A stretch of DNA of 5,531 nucleotides from Verrucomicrobiota bacterium (GTDB taxonomy: Bacteria; Verrucomicrobiota; Verrucomicrobiia; Opitutales; Opitutaceae). Shown here piece after piece: positions 1 through 5,531 of the stretch. Below the pieces are notes generated by a model. The model did not search any database. It was given only the letters and a program-made list of their open reading frames with translations, and was not told where the DNA came from. The stretch lies in assembly GCA_030916665.1 (NCBI GenBank), contig JAUPWC010000585.1, forward strand, positions 1 to 5,531, read 5' to 3'. The position numbers and the translations under genes are program-made. Within the stretch, counting starts at the first letter, position 1; each line of letters starts with the position of its first letter.

Positions 1-1066
<1,066 letters not shown>

Positions 1067-1106
1067 AGTCTTTCCCGTTGCGGCATGCTTGCCGCCCGGG
1101 ATGCGT

Positions 1107-1143
1107 CCGCAGAACTCGCGCGCCATTCGTCGCGATTCTGCGG
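1107..1143. other. Long hairpin downstream of gcvP
   Basis: CCGCAGAA (1107-1114) pairs with TTCTGCGG (1136-1143), and after a one-base bulge TCGCG (1116-1120) pairs with CGCGA (1131-1135), giving 13 base pairs around a 10-nt loop. A smaller 6-bp hairpin, GCGGCA/TGCCGC, lies at 1080-1095. No run of T follows either stem, so a classical Rho-independent terminator is not supported. The structures may protect the gcvP 3' end or belong to a small inserted element. Confidence 0.5.
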
Positions 1144-1162
1144 CGCAAGTTGAAGTTTAAGC

Positions 1163-1186
1163 GCCTGTAGGAGACTGCTCGCAGGC
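1163..1186 (+). repeat. REP-like palindrome with GTAG foot, copy 1
   Basis: GCCTGTAGGAG is followed by a small imperfect hairpin (1173-1178 with 1181-1186, one A/G mismatch) and GCGAT. The layout of a GTAG tetranucleotide at the foot of a short GC-rich palindrome is that of REP elements, for example the Pseudomonas type TGTAGGAGC. The nonamer GCCTGTAGG recurs at 1295-1303. Confidence 0.5.
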
Positions 1187-1294
1187 GATCTTGGAGGACC
1201 CGATTCCCTCCGGGCCGCATTGGGTGAAACCCGCGCTCCCGCGAGGGTTGGTCAACTTGAGGGCCGGTCTCCCCACTGGCCGGTTTGAGACGCC
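1187..1294. other. Gene-free spacer with further hairpins between the two REP-like palindromes
   Basis: I see no gene here. There are several stems: GGAGG/CCTCC (1193-1197 with 1207-1211); AACC-CGCG with CGCG and GGTT (1228-1235 with 1240-1243 and 1246-1249, two-base bulge); and GGCCGGT/ACTGGCC (1262-1268 with 1275-1281, one G-U pair) followed by GGTTT. The last is the closest thing to a plus-strand terminator in the spacer, but its T run is too short to call. Confidence 0.4.
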
Positions 1295-1324
1295 GCCTGT
1301 AGGGGCGTGGCTCGACCACGCCCG
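1295..1324 (+). repeat. REP-like palindrome with GTAG foot, copy 2
   Basis: GCCTGTAGG is followed by a perfect 8-bp hairpin: GGGCGTGG (1303-1310), loop CTCGA, CCACGCCC (1316-1323). GTCTTTA follows on the plus strand. The hairpin lies 9 nt past the toxin stop codon, between the convergent gcvP and TA transcripts, so it could also act as a weak bidirectional 3' end signal. The T run is short and that role is a guess. Confidence 0.5.
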
Positions 1325-1332
1325 TCTTTACT

Positions 1333-1632
1333 TCAACCGCGCCAAGCCGCGTCGTTCCGCGAGGCATGAACCACCGCGAGCACGAGAACCGTGCCACCCG
1401 ACTCGTCCACCTCATAGATGATCCGGTAAGGAAATCGCAGCGGATACCGCCAACGCAGATTCTTCGTGGGGTGCTTCCTGGCCGCCAGAGGCGGATTGTT
1501 CGCGAGTTCGCGCCACACCTGCACGACCTCATCGACGAATGCCCGGCCCAGACCGGCCTGCTTGCCTTCATACCAGATCGCCGCCTCGGCGACATCGTCG
1601 CGCACCCGAAAACTGAAAACGACCCGCCACAT
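1333..1632 (-). CDS. RelE/ParE-family toxin of a type II toxin-antitoxin system
   Basis: This is a 99-residue basic protein read from ATG at 1632; a GTG one codon earlier (1635) is an alternative start. The N-terminal strand and helix (WRVVFSFRVRDDVAEAAIWYE) and the GLGRAFVDEV helix are typical of the ParE/RelE fold. So are NPPLAARKHPTKNLRWRYPL and the C-terminal strands RFPYRIIYEVDE and VLVLAVVHASRND. Family members either inhibit DNA gyrase (ParE type) or cleave mRNA at the ribosome (RelE type); the sequence alone does not say which. The ATG shares its A with the antitoxin stop (TGATG), which implies translational coupling. No Shine-Dalgarno is evident, and a 7-bp hairpin at 1634-1653 covers the region where one would be. 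The gene looks intact. Confidence 0.85.
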   Translation of the reverse strand: MWRVVFSFRVRDDVAEAAIWYEGKQAGLGRAFVDEVVQVWRELANNPPLAARKHPTKNLRWRYPLRFPYRIIYEVDESGGTVLVLAVVHASRNDAAWRG

Positions 1633-1847
1633 CACGGGCCCAGTTTGGCCCGTAGTTGTGATTCCATTTCCTCCAGACTGAGACCGGAGGACGGGGTCTG
1701 CAGATACTCCGCCCGCCGCTCCTCGACCAATCGCTCCACCGCCGGTGACAGGGCGGGCTCATCCAGCTCCAACGCCCGCCGCATGAGCAACTGACGTTGC
1801 TCGACCGTCAGCGACGGCAACTCGGCGAGGACCTCTTGGAAACTCAT
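1632..1847 (-). CDS. Antitoxin of the RelE/ParE pair, putative addiction module component (PF09720-like)
   Basis: This is a 71-residue acidic protein. It has a helical N-terminal half (MSFQEVLAELPSLTVEQRQ) and a C-terminal segment ERRAEYLQTPSSGLSLEEME followed by SQLRAKL. The pattern of an RR.EY..G..SWEE-like motif at the C-terminus is that of the small 'addiction module component' antitoxins (TIGR02574/PF09720), which wrap around RelE/ParE toxins and neutralise them. The start is ATG at 1847-1845, preceded by AGGG with a 7-nt spacing, a fair ribosome binding site. It lies first in the operon, and its TGA (1634-1632) overlaps the toxin ATG. No DNA-binding domain is obvious, so autoregulation cannot be inferred. 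I could not find a convincing promoter in the upstream GC-rich DNA. Confidence 0.75.
   Translation of the reverse strand: MSFQEVLAELPSLTVEQRQLLMRRALELDEPALSPAVERLVEERRAEYLQTPSSGLSLEEMESQLRAKLGP
1634..1653 (-). promoter_or_regulatory. Hairpin over the toxin translation start
   Basis: In the minus-strand transcript ACGGGCC (1653-1647) pairs perfectly with GGCCCGU (1640-1634) around a 6-nt loop. The stem ends on the first base of the antitoxin stop codon, one base before the toxin AUG. It would hide the toxin initiation region until a ribosome finishing the antitoxin opens it. The pairing is seen directly; the role is inferred. Confidence 0.5.
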
Positions 1848-2160
1848 GCTGGCACCCTACCCCTAAGCCCCGCACCCGCAAGCCTCGGGTTGACGCGCGG
1901 GGCCCGGCCACGCCCACATTCTCTTCCCCCTTCGCCAAGGCTACTGAGGGCGCGGCCGGTTCGGGCTATTTGGGTGGAGCGTGCTGACCCCAGCACGCTT
2001 GCCTTGAAAAACGCGCTGAGGTCAGCGCGTTCCACCTTCGCTCTTTTTGGAGTCGGCGATTAGCCGACCCCCCGAAGCCCCTTGGCGAAGCCGATTAGGC
2101 GAAGCTGCACCAAGTAGCGCAGCCGGTAGGCGGAGCATCAGTGGTTAAAACTTCCCCGCC
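1848..2160. other. Gene-free spacer between the TA operon and the greA-like gene
   Basis: No coding region is credible here. Besides the REPIN at 1973-2036, the spacer holds the inverted pair CTTCGCCAAGG (1930-1940) and CCTTGGCGAAG (2080-2090), which bracket the REPIN at similar distances. It also holds a 6-bp hairpin GTCGGC/GCCGAC at 2052-2068. GATTAG-containing motifs recur at 2058 and 2093. No Rho-independent terminator is evident for the greA-like gene. Confidence 0.5.
1973..2036. repeat. REPIN-like inverted pair of REP hairpins
   Basis: Left half: GGTGGA followed by a perfect 8-bp stem, GCGTGCTG (1979-1986), loop ACCC, CAGCACGC (1991-1998). Right half in inverse orientation: AACGCGCTG (2010-2018), loop AGGT, CAGCGCGTT (2023-2031), ending in TCCACC. 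The outer GGTGGA and TCCACC are themselves complementary, so the unit can fold as one long hairpin. Related single copies lie at 2842-2870 and 3148-3186. The layout matches REPINs, which are moved by REP-associated tyrosine transposases (RAYT) encoded elsewhere; no transposase gene is in this window. Confidence 0.7.
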
Positions 2161-2781
2161 CTACTCCTCCCCCTCCAACTCCGGCGGCTTGATGGCGGCG
2201 AGCAACCTATCGAGTTCGGCCTGCGCCGGGTTGCGGATCGAAAGCACCGTGAGGATCGCGGGACCGGCCGGCAGTTGCACCTGCGTCGGCTTGCCGGCGG
2301 CGAGACCCAGCAGGGCCGCCGCGAGCGGGGAACTGTGCGGCAGGCACTCGATGCCGGTGTCCGGGTCGGTCGCCGTCTCGCCGTAGGTCGCGACGAGAAA
2401 CGCGAAGCGGTGCTTCCGCTTCGTGCCCACATCCTCCTTCTCGATCCGGATGACGTGCCCGAGCTGGACGAAATCAGTCGGCTTGGTGAGCCAGCCCGCG
2501 GGGTCCACCTCGATGAACGTGTTGCGCCTATAGAAGCGGTCGAGGTCGTCCATCTTGCGGTCCACGGCGCGGATCGCGTCCTTGGCCGCCTTGAAGCCAA
2601 AATTCTCGCGCAGGTCGCCCTGGCTGTGCGCCTCCATCTTGTCCTCGACGAGTGCGGCGCGCTTTACCTTGAGCGCCTCGAATTCCTCCGTGAGCCGGCG
2701 CAGGAAACCGGCCCGCACATAGATGGTCATCGGCGGCGGCGGAGCCTGACGGAAGATGTGCTTGCGACGCGGAGGAGCCAT
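2161..2781 (-). CDS. GreA/GreB-family transcription elongation factor
   Basis: This is a 206-residue protein. GreA/GreB factors enter the RNA polymerase secondary channel and stimulate cleavage of backtracked RNA. Residues about 18-90 form the long coiled coil (FLRRLTEEFEALKVKRAALV, then KMEAHSQGDLRENFGFKAAK). The GDLxEN tip is at 55-60 and keeps both acidic residues (D56, E59) that bind the catalytic Mg2+ in the family, so it may be an active cleavage factor. Residues about 104-182 match the C-terminal FKBP-like domain, with CLPHSSPLAAALLGLAAGK in place of the usual N/DSPIARALIGK. Odd points: residues 1-17 form a basic, proline-rich extension (APPRRK, then QAPPPP) that classical GreA lacks. 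An internal ATG at 2730 would remove it and fits the family better, though neither start has a clear ribosome binding site. It is probably an accessory paralogue. A REP palindrome lies about 60 nt upstream. Confidence 0.85.
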   Translation of the reverse strand: MAPPRRKHIFRQAPPPPMTIYVRAGFLRRLTEEFEALKVKRAALVEDKMEAHSQGDLRENFGFKAAKDAIRAVDRKMDDLDRFYRRNTFIEVDPAGWLTKPTDFVQLGHVIRIEKEDVGTKRKHRFAFLVATYGETATDPDTGIECLPHSSPLAAALLGLAAGKPTQVQLPAGPAILTVLSIRNPAQAELDRLLAAIKPPELEGEE

Positions 2782-2841
2782 GCCCCGCCGAGTGAGCCCA
2801 GCGCCGAACGCAACGCAAGCCGGAGTCGGGCGCGTCCCTTG

Positions 2842-2882
2842 AAGGTGGAGCGCGTTGACCCCAACGCGCTGGCTCGCGAGCC
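2842..2882 (+). repeat. REP element (single copy) plus adjoining 12-nt palindrome
   Basis: AAGGTGG leads into a perfect 9-bp stem: AGCGCGTTG (2849-2857), loop ACCC, CAACGCGCT (2862-2870). It is the same family as the REPIN halves at 1973-2036 and the copy at 3148-3186. The perfect palindrome GGCTCGCGAGCC (2871-2882) abuts it. It sits between the 48-residue ORF and the greA-like gene. Confidence 0.65.
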
Positions 2883-2898
2883 ACTGTCCGCCCTACCC

Positions 2899-3045
2899 CT
2901 ATCGGACCGGCAGAACCTTCCGGACCACGGCCGTGAGCTGTTTCGCGGTCGGCAGCTTGCTCCTGAGTTCAGCCGGCACTCGGCCCCAAGTAATCTGGAC
3001 CACCAGCTGGAGCACAGATTCCGTCGGTAGGCCGCCCGATTCCAT
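2899..3045 (-). CDS. Small hypothetical protein (48 residues)
   Basis: ATG at 3045-3043 opens a frame of 48 residues ending in TAG. It starts MESGGLPTESVLQLVVQITW, continues GRVPAELRSKLPTAKQLTAV and ends VRKVLPVR. Composition is protein-like, with two likely amphipathic helices, many hydrophobics at regular spacing and a basic C-terminus. I do not recognise the family. There is no Shine-Dalgarno; the start codon overlaps the edge of a 27-nt palindrome (3044-3070). An alternative GTG three codons upstream adds VAK, and the frame is open back to a TAA at 3072-3070. It could be a free-standing small gene, the 3' remnant of a longer gene, or a chance ORF. The first two are favoured by its composition, but there is no homology evidence. 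Confidence 0.4.
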   Translation of the reverse strand: MESGGLPTESVLQLVVQITWGRVPAELRSKLPTAKQLTAVVRKVLPVR

Positions 3046-3070
3046 TTTGGCCACAACTTGTGGCCAAATT
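3044..3070. repeat. 27-nt palindromic element, copy 1
   Basis: TTTGGCCACAA (3046-3056) and TTGTGGCCAAA (3058-3068) form a perfect 11-bp inverted repeat around a single C. It overlaps the start codon of the 48-residue ORF. It matches copy 3 (3209-3235) at 19 of 27 positions, with three paired differences that all keep the symmetry. Confidence 0.75.
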
Positions 3071-3091
3071 TACGCACTCGTCGCCACTGGC

Positions 3092-3118
3092 AATTTTGCC
3101 ACAGATTGCGGTCGGATT
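3092..3118. repeat. 27-nt palindromic element, copy 2 (degenerate)
   Basis: It aligns without gaps to copies 1 and 3 at 19 of 27 positions each, but its hairpin has two mismatches and several G-U pairs. It lies 48 nt from copy 1 and 117 nt from copy 3, both multiples of three. Just at its edge, TGGCAA/TTGCCA (3088-3101) is a small perfect palindrome of its own. Confidence 0.5.
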
Positions 3119-3147
3119 GGCTCCCGCGCGGGTGTCGAACCCGTGCC

Positions 3148-3186
3148 TCGAAGGTGGAGCACGTTGCCCTCAACGCGCTGGTTCGA
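3148..3186 (+). repeat. REP element, diverged single copy
   Basis: AAGGTGG precedes the stem AGCACGTTG (3158-3166), loop CCCT, CAACGCGCT (3171-3179), with one A/C mismatch. Outer TCGAA (3148-3152) and TTCGA (3182-3186) also pair. It is the same family as 2842-2870 and the REPIN at 1973-2036, in the same orientation as the former. Confidence 0.6.
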
Positions 3187-3208
3187 ATTCATCCACATGG
3201 CTCCCGCT

Positions 3209-3235
3209 AATTCTGGCACAGCTTGTGCCAGAATT
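3209..3235. repeat. 27-nt palindromic element, copy 3
   Basis: AATTCTGGCACA (3209-3220) and TGTGCCAGAATT (3224-3235) form a perfect 12-bp inverted repeat with a 3-nt centre. It begins 5 nt past the TGA that ends the helicase continuation (3243-3241), where a 3' end hairpin could sit, but no T run follows on the minus strand. Confidence 0.75.
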
Positions 3236-3240
3236 TCAGA

Positions 3241-3453
3241 TCACTCCCTCGCCACCACCGTGTCGTATAACCCGTAATGCGTGAGCCCTTCGTGGCTCTC
3301 GATGCCCGTGTAGCGCAGCGAGGCATCCTCGTAACGCCGGAAGGCGAACACGGCCTGATTCATTTGCTCGGTGTTGAACACCTTGAGCCGAACAAGCAGA
3401 TGGAAATCTTTCAACGTTAGCCCCGTGACCGTCTCGAACAGGTCCGGATCGAT
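3241..3453 (-). pseudogene. C-terminal continuation of the helicase gene beyond an in-frame TAG
   Basis: Directly after the TAG at 3456-3454 the same frame stays open for 70 codons to TGA at 3243-3241. The product begins IDPDLFETVTGLTLKDFHLL, continues VRLKVFNTEQMNQAVFAFRR and ends with YEDASLRYTGIESHEGLTHY and GLYDTVVARE. It has no low-complexity or shadow-frame character and reads naturally on from LTDFRENTLQDVIT before the stop. From family memory, homologues continue past this point with very similar residues and usually a lysine or other residue at the TAG position; this needs an alignment. The stop therefore probably truncates a longer protein through a single-base change such as AAG or CAG to TAG. 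Stop-codon readthrough or a sequence error is the alternative. No separate start or ribosome binding site is evident for the fragment. Confidence 0.75.
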
Positions 3454-5531
3454 CTAGGTGATCACGTCCTGCAAGGTGTTCTCCCGGAAATCGGTCAGAT
3501 ACATGAACGCCGGGATGCGCGTCGCGAACTTGATGAGCTTTTCCTGCACGAGCTTTCGCTTGGATTTGAACTCCTTTTCCTCGGCGCTGAGTTCCTTCGC
3601 CTCTTTCACCGACAGGTCATTGTCCTTCGCCTTGTTTTTCAGCTCCTTCACCTTTTCGCTCTTGTTGATGATGGCCTCGATGATGTTGTCGCCAAGCGAG
3701 CGCCAGCCCTCGATCCGCTCCACCGCCGCCATCGCCTCGGGATTGTCTAGGATGCGGCGCAGGGTGTTGTTATCCACATTCACGAGCAGCGCACTCTCCC
3801 ACTTGCGCGCGAGCAGCGTGGCCGAGGTTCCGGCCATCGCAATGTCGAGGATGCCGCCCGCATCAACCTGCGTCATGTTCGCGCCGTCGTAGGCCAGCAC
3901 CGGCAGGAATGACACGAGGTCTTTTACCGCAACCTCGGGATTCGACTCACCGGGAGAAAGTCCAATCCCGTATTCGGAGAGCTGACGCAGCGCGCGCGTG
4001 GGCGCGAAATCGAACACGAAGCAGACTGGCTTGAGAATTTCCTCTTCATTCGGCGCGTCACCGTTGGGGTTCTTGATAGACCACGGCGACTGCACGCGAA
4101 ACGCCGCTTGAAAGTAAGTCTCCGGCGACTTGAGGTTGCGCAGCATCAAAATGGACGACCACTGCGCCACGGTGACGCCGGTGGTGAGCTTACCGCACGA
4201 AAGCGTGATGGTCTTGGTGTCGAAGCCGCTGCCGATGGCCTTGCGCACCGGCGGCAGCGCCGCCAACCCTATACCCGCCTCGGCGCCCGCCGCCATGATC
4301 ACGTCGTAGCCGTGCCAGAAAACGTTGTGCTTCTCGGCCAGCAGGTTCGCCATGGCTTGGCAGGCCGCGACGTTCGGCAGGAACCAGAACGAGTGCTGGA
4401 GATACGGCAGCAAGCGCACGTCCGAATACGGAAACGGGGGGCGTGTTCCCGTCTTGAGTTGCTCCACAGTCTTGGGTGCATACCCGCCACGGATGATATC
4501 CAGCCACTTCTGCACGTCGCTCTTGTGCCTGAACTGCGCTTTCGCGCCCGTGCCCGTTGCCTCGAAAAAGGCGCTCAGATCGAACTCATCAAATTCCCCG
4601 GCACTGGCAATCGCTACCAACTCAGGCGGCATCTGGTAGGTGAGCAGCCGCATCTGCGGCAATGCCCCGTAGGGATTCCACTGGCCGGGGTTTTGGGCCG
4701 CGAACGCCTCCTTGGCTCGCTGCTCATCGGTATAGGTCCAATTGAAAATCTGCTCCTCAATGAACTCCCCCGTGGCCAGCGCCTTGAAGGGCGTGCCGGA
4801 GAGATAGAGGTAGGCCTTGGTGGTGATCGGCAGAAACTCGGTCTCCCGGATCGAATATTCACCGATGTCCTCGTTCACGGCCTCCAAACCGGCGGCGTAT
4901 TCGAGCTTGGCCTCCTTTTTGGCGACCGCCTCTTCTTCGCCCTCGAACAATTCCTTCGCCGTGTCGCGCCAAGCTCCGAAGTGGTATTCGTCGAAGACGA
5001 CCAGGTCCCACTTTACTTCATGCAGCCATTCGTTCCGTGCCTTGATGTTACCCGCGTCATCGCGCCCCAGCAGGTCCTGAAACGAGCCGAAATAGACCAA
5101 CGGCTTCTTGCGGGAGACTTGTGACGGATCGAGGTCGGAGTTGCGGGACAGGTATTGCCAGCCATCGAAGTCCACATGGGATTCGAGGTCTGTCTGCCAG
5201 GCATCCTCCACGGCCGGCTTGAACGTGACGACCAGCACGCGCTTGGCCCCGAGTTTTTTGGCGAGCTGGTAGGCGGTGAAGGTTTTGCCGAAGCGCATCT
5301 TTGCATTCCACAGGAAACGCGGGACGGCGTGCATGTCCTCCTTCCAGATCGAGTGAAAGTAGCCGTGCGTCTTCTCCACGGCGGCGCGCTGCTCGGCCCG
5401 CATCGCGAACGTTTCGTGGTGTGTGCCGGCGAACCGCTGCCCCGTGCGCAATTCGGTGAGGACGGTCTTCACGTCCTTGAGCGTGCATCGCATCCATTCC
5501 AACTCCGTGTTTTCGAAGCTCTTTCTAACGA
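3454..5531 (-). CDS. SF2 (DEAD/DEAH-type) helicase of a restriction or defence protein, partial at its N-terminus
   Basis: The frame enters from the right edge (VRKSFENTELEWMRCTLKDV) and gives 691 residues before TAG at 3456-3454. A TTG at 5502 could be taken as a start, but the frame stays open upstream, so the real start lies outside. Counting from that TTG: Walker A-like AKMRFGKT at 67-74; motif Ia VVTFKP at 91-96; Walker B DEYH at 171-174; motif III-like YLSGTPF at 233-239; motif V-like TTGVTV at 440-445; motif VI-like QAAFRVQSPW at 465-474. A lysine/glutamate-rich, probably coiled-coil stretch spans about 611-655. These are the motifs of ATP-dependent DNA translocases in restriction enzymes. 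Related proteins as I recall them carry an N-terminal GIY-YIG-type nuclease domain, which would be off-window; that is inference. The gene appears truncated by the TAG, since clear coding sequence follows in frame. No methyltransferase is seen. Confidence 0.85.
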   Translation of the reverse strand, partial: VRKSFENTELEWMRCTLKDVKTVLTELRTGQRFAGTHHETFAMRAEQRAAVEKTHGYFHSIWKEDMHAVPRFLWNAKMRFGKTFTAYQLAKKLGAKRVLVVTFKPAVEDAWQTDLESHVDFDGWQYLSRNSDLDPSQVSRKKPLVYFGSFQDLLGRDDAGNIKARNEWLHEVKWDLVVFDEYHFGAWRDTAKELFEGEEEAVAKKEAKLEYAAGLEAVNEDIGEYSIRETEFLPITTKAYLYLSGTPFKALATGEFIEEQIFNWTYTDEQRAKEAFAAQNPGQWNPYGALPQMRLLTYQMPPELVAIASAGEFDEFDLSAFFEATGTGAKAQFRHKSDVQKWLDIIRGGYAPKTVEQLKTGTRPPFPYSDVRLLPYLQHSFWFLPNVAACQAMANLLAEKHNVFWHGYDVIMAAGAEAGIGLAALPPVRKAIGSGFDTKTITLSCGKLTTGVTVAQWSSILMLRNLKSPETYFQAAFRVQSPWSIKNPNGDAPNEEEILKPVCFVFDFAPTRALRQLSEYGIGLSPGESNPEVAVKDLVSFLPVLAYDGANMTQVDAGGILDIAMAGTSATLLARKWESALLVNVDNNTLRRILDNPEAMAAVERIEGWRSLGDNIIEAIINKSEKVKELKNKAKDNDLSVKEAKELSAEEKEFKSKRKLVQEKLIKFATRIPAFMYLTDFRENTLQDVIT

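Noticed and set aside
2052..2068. GTCGGC/GCCGAC hairpin as a Rho-independent terminator for the greA-like gene.
   Set aside because: On the minus strand the hairpin is followed by TCC and a run of A, not T. On the plus strand the T run precedes the stem and there is no upstream plus-strand gene to end.
3118..3148. On the minus strand GGGTTCGACACCC followed by GCGGGAGCCA looks like the T-arm and 3' end of a tRNA.
   Set aside because: The acceptor 3' strand is one base short, the outermost T-stem pair does not form, and the upstream sequence is a REP hairpin with no anticodon arm or matching 5' acceptor strand. A decayed tRNA fragment or att remnant cannot be excluded but is not supported.
3070..3198. 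A 42-codon minus-strand ORF from ATG at 3198 with a GGAG motif upstream.
   Set aside because: Most of it is made of the REP hairpin and palindrome copy 2, so its codons follow the repeats rather than protein constraint. It is kept only as part of the same-frame observation.
3044..3235. The three palindromes as a short CRISPR array.
   Set aside because: Spacings between copies are unequal (21 and 90 nt), repeats are only about 70% identical, and no cas genes or leader are present.
4108..5124. A 338-codon open frame on the plus strand.
   Set aside because: It lies wholly inside the helicase gene on the other strand, whose motifs are unambiguous. Its arginine- and leucine-rich product matches nothing I recognise and is a typical antisense shadow in GC-rich DNA.
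5500..5502. TTG as the start codon of the helicase.
   Set aside because: The frame continues upstream to the window edge with sensible residues (RKSFENTE), and the conserved region plainly continues leftwards in the protein, so this is an internal leucine codon.

Overview
The window is GC-rich bacterial DNA. It holds one core metabolic gene fragment followed by an accessory stretch whose genes all run the other way. No marker gene fixes the taxon. The GcvP sequence, the GreA-type factor with an unusual N-terminus, and the dense REP-like palindromes would suit a high-GC Gram-negative such as an Opitutaceae-like verrucomicrobium, but that is inference only.

Layout. (1) Positions 1-1066, plus strand: the C-terminal 354 residues of the glycine cleavage P-protein (gcvP). 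It contains the PLP lysine and a linker built from a 7-nt tandem repeat. (2) 1067-1332: no gene; a chain of hairpins including two REP-like palindromes that each start with GCCTGTAGG. (3) 1333-1847, minus strand: a type II toxin-antitoxin pair, with a PF09720-like antitoxin first and a RelE/ParE toxin coupled to it by TGATG; a GC-rich hairpin sits directly on the toxin start. (4) 1848-2160: no gene; it holds a REPIN-like inverted pair of REP hairpins (1973-2036). (5) 2161-2781, minus strand: a GreA/GreB-family transcription factor. (6) 2782-3240: REP copies, a 48-residue unrecognised ORF, and three copies of a 27-nt palindrome that keep base pairing through compensatory changes. (7) 3241-5531, minus strand: a large SF2 helicase of restriction/defence type that runs off the right edge. 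It is interrupted by an in-frame TAG at 3456-3454, after which 70 more protein-like codons follow to a TGA.

How the parts relate. gcvP converges on the minus-strand block across the hairpin-rich spacer. Helicase, small ORF, greA-like gene and TA pair share one strand, but REP-type palindromes separate the first three from one another and from the TA pair, so they are probably not one tight operon. The helicase and TA pair mark this as an accessory, defence-flavoured segment next to a housekeeping gene. The observations most worth following are the amber codon in the helicase, the covarying 27-nt palindromes behind it, the REPIN, and the hairpin at the toxin start.
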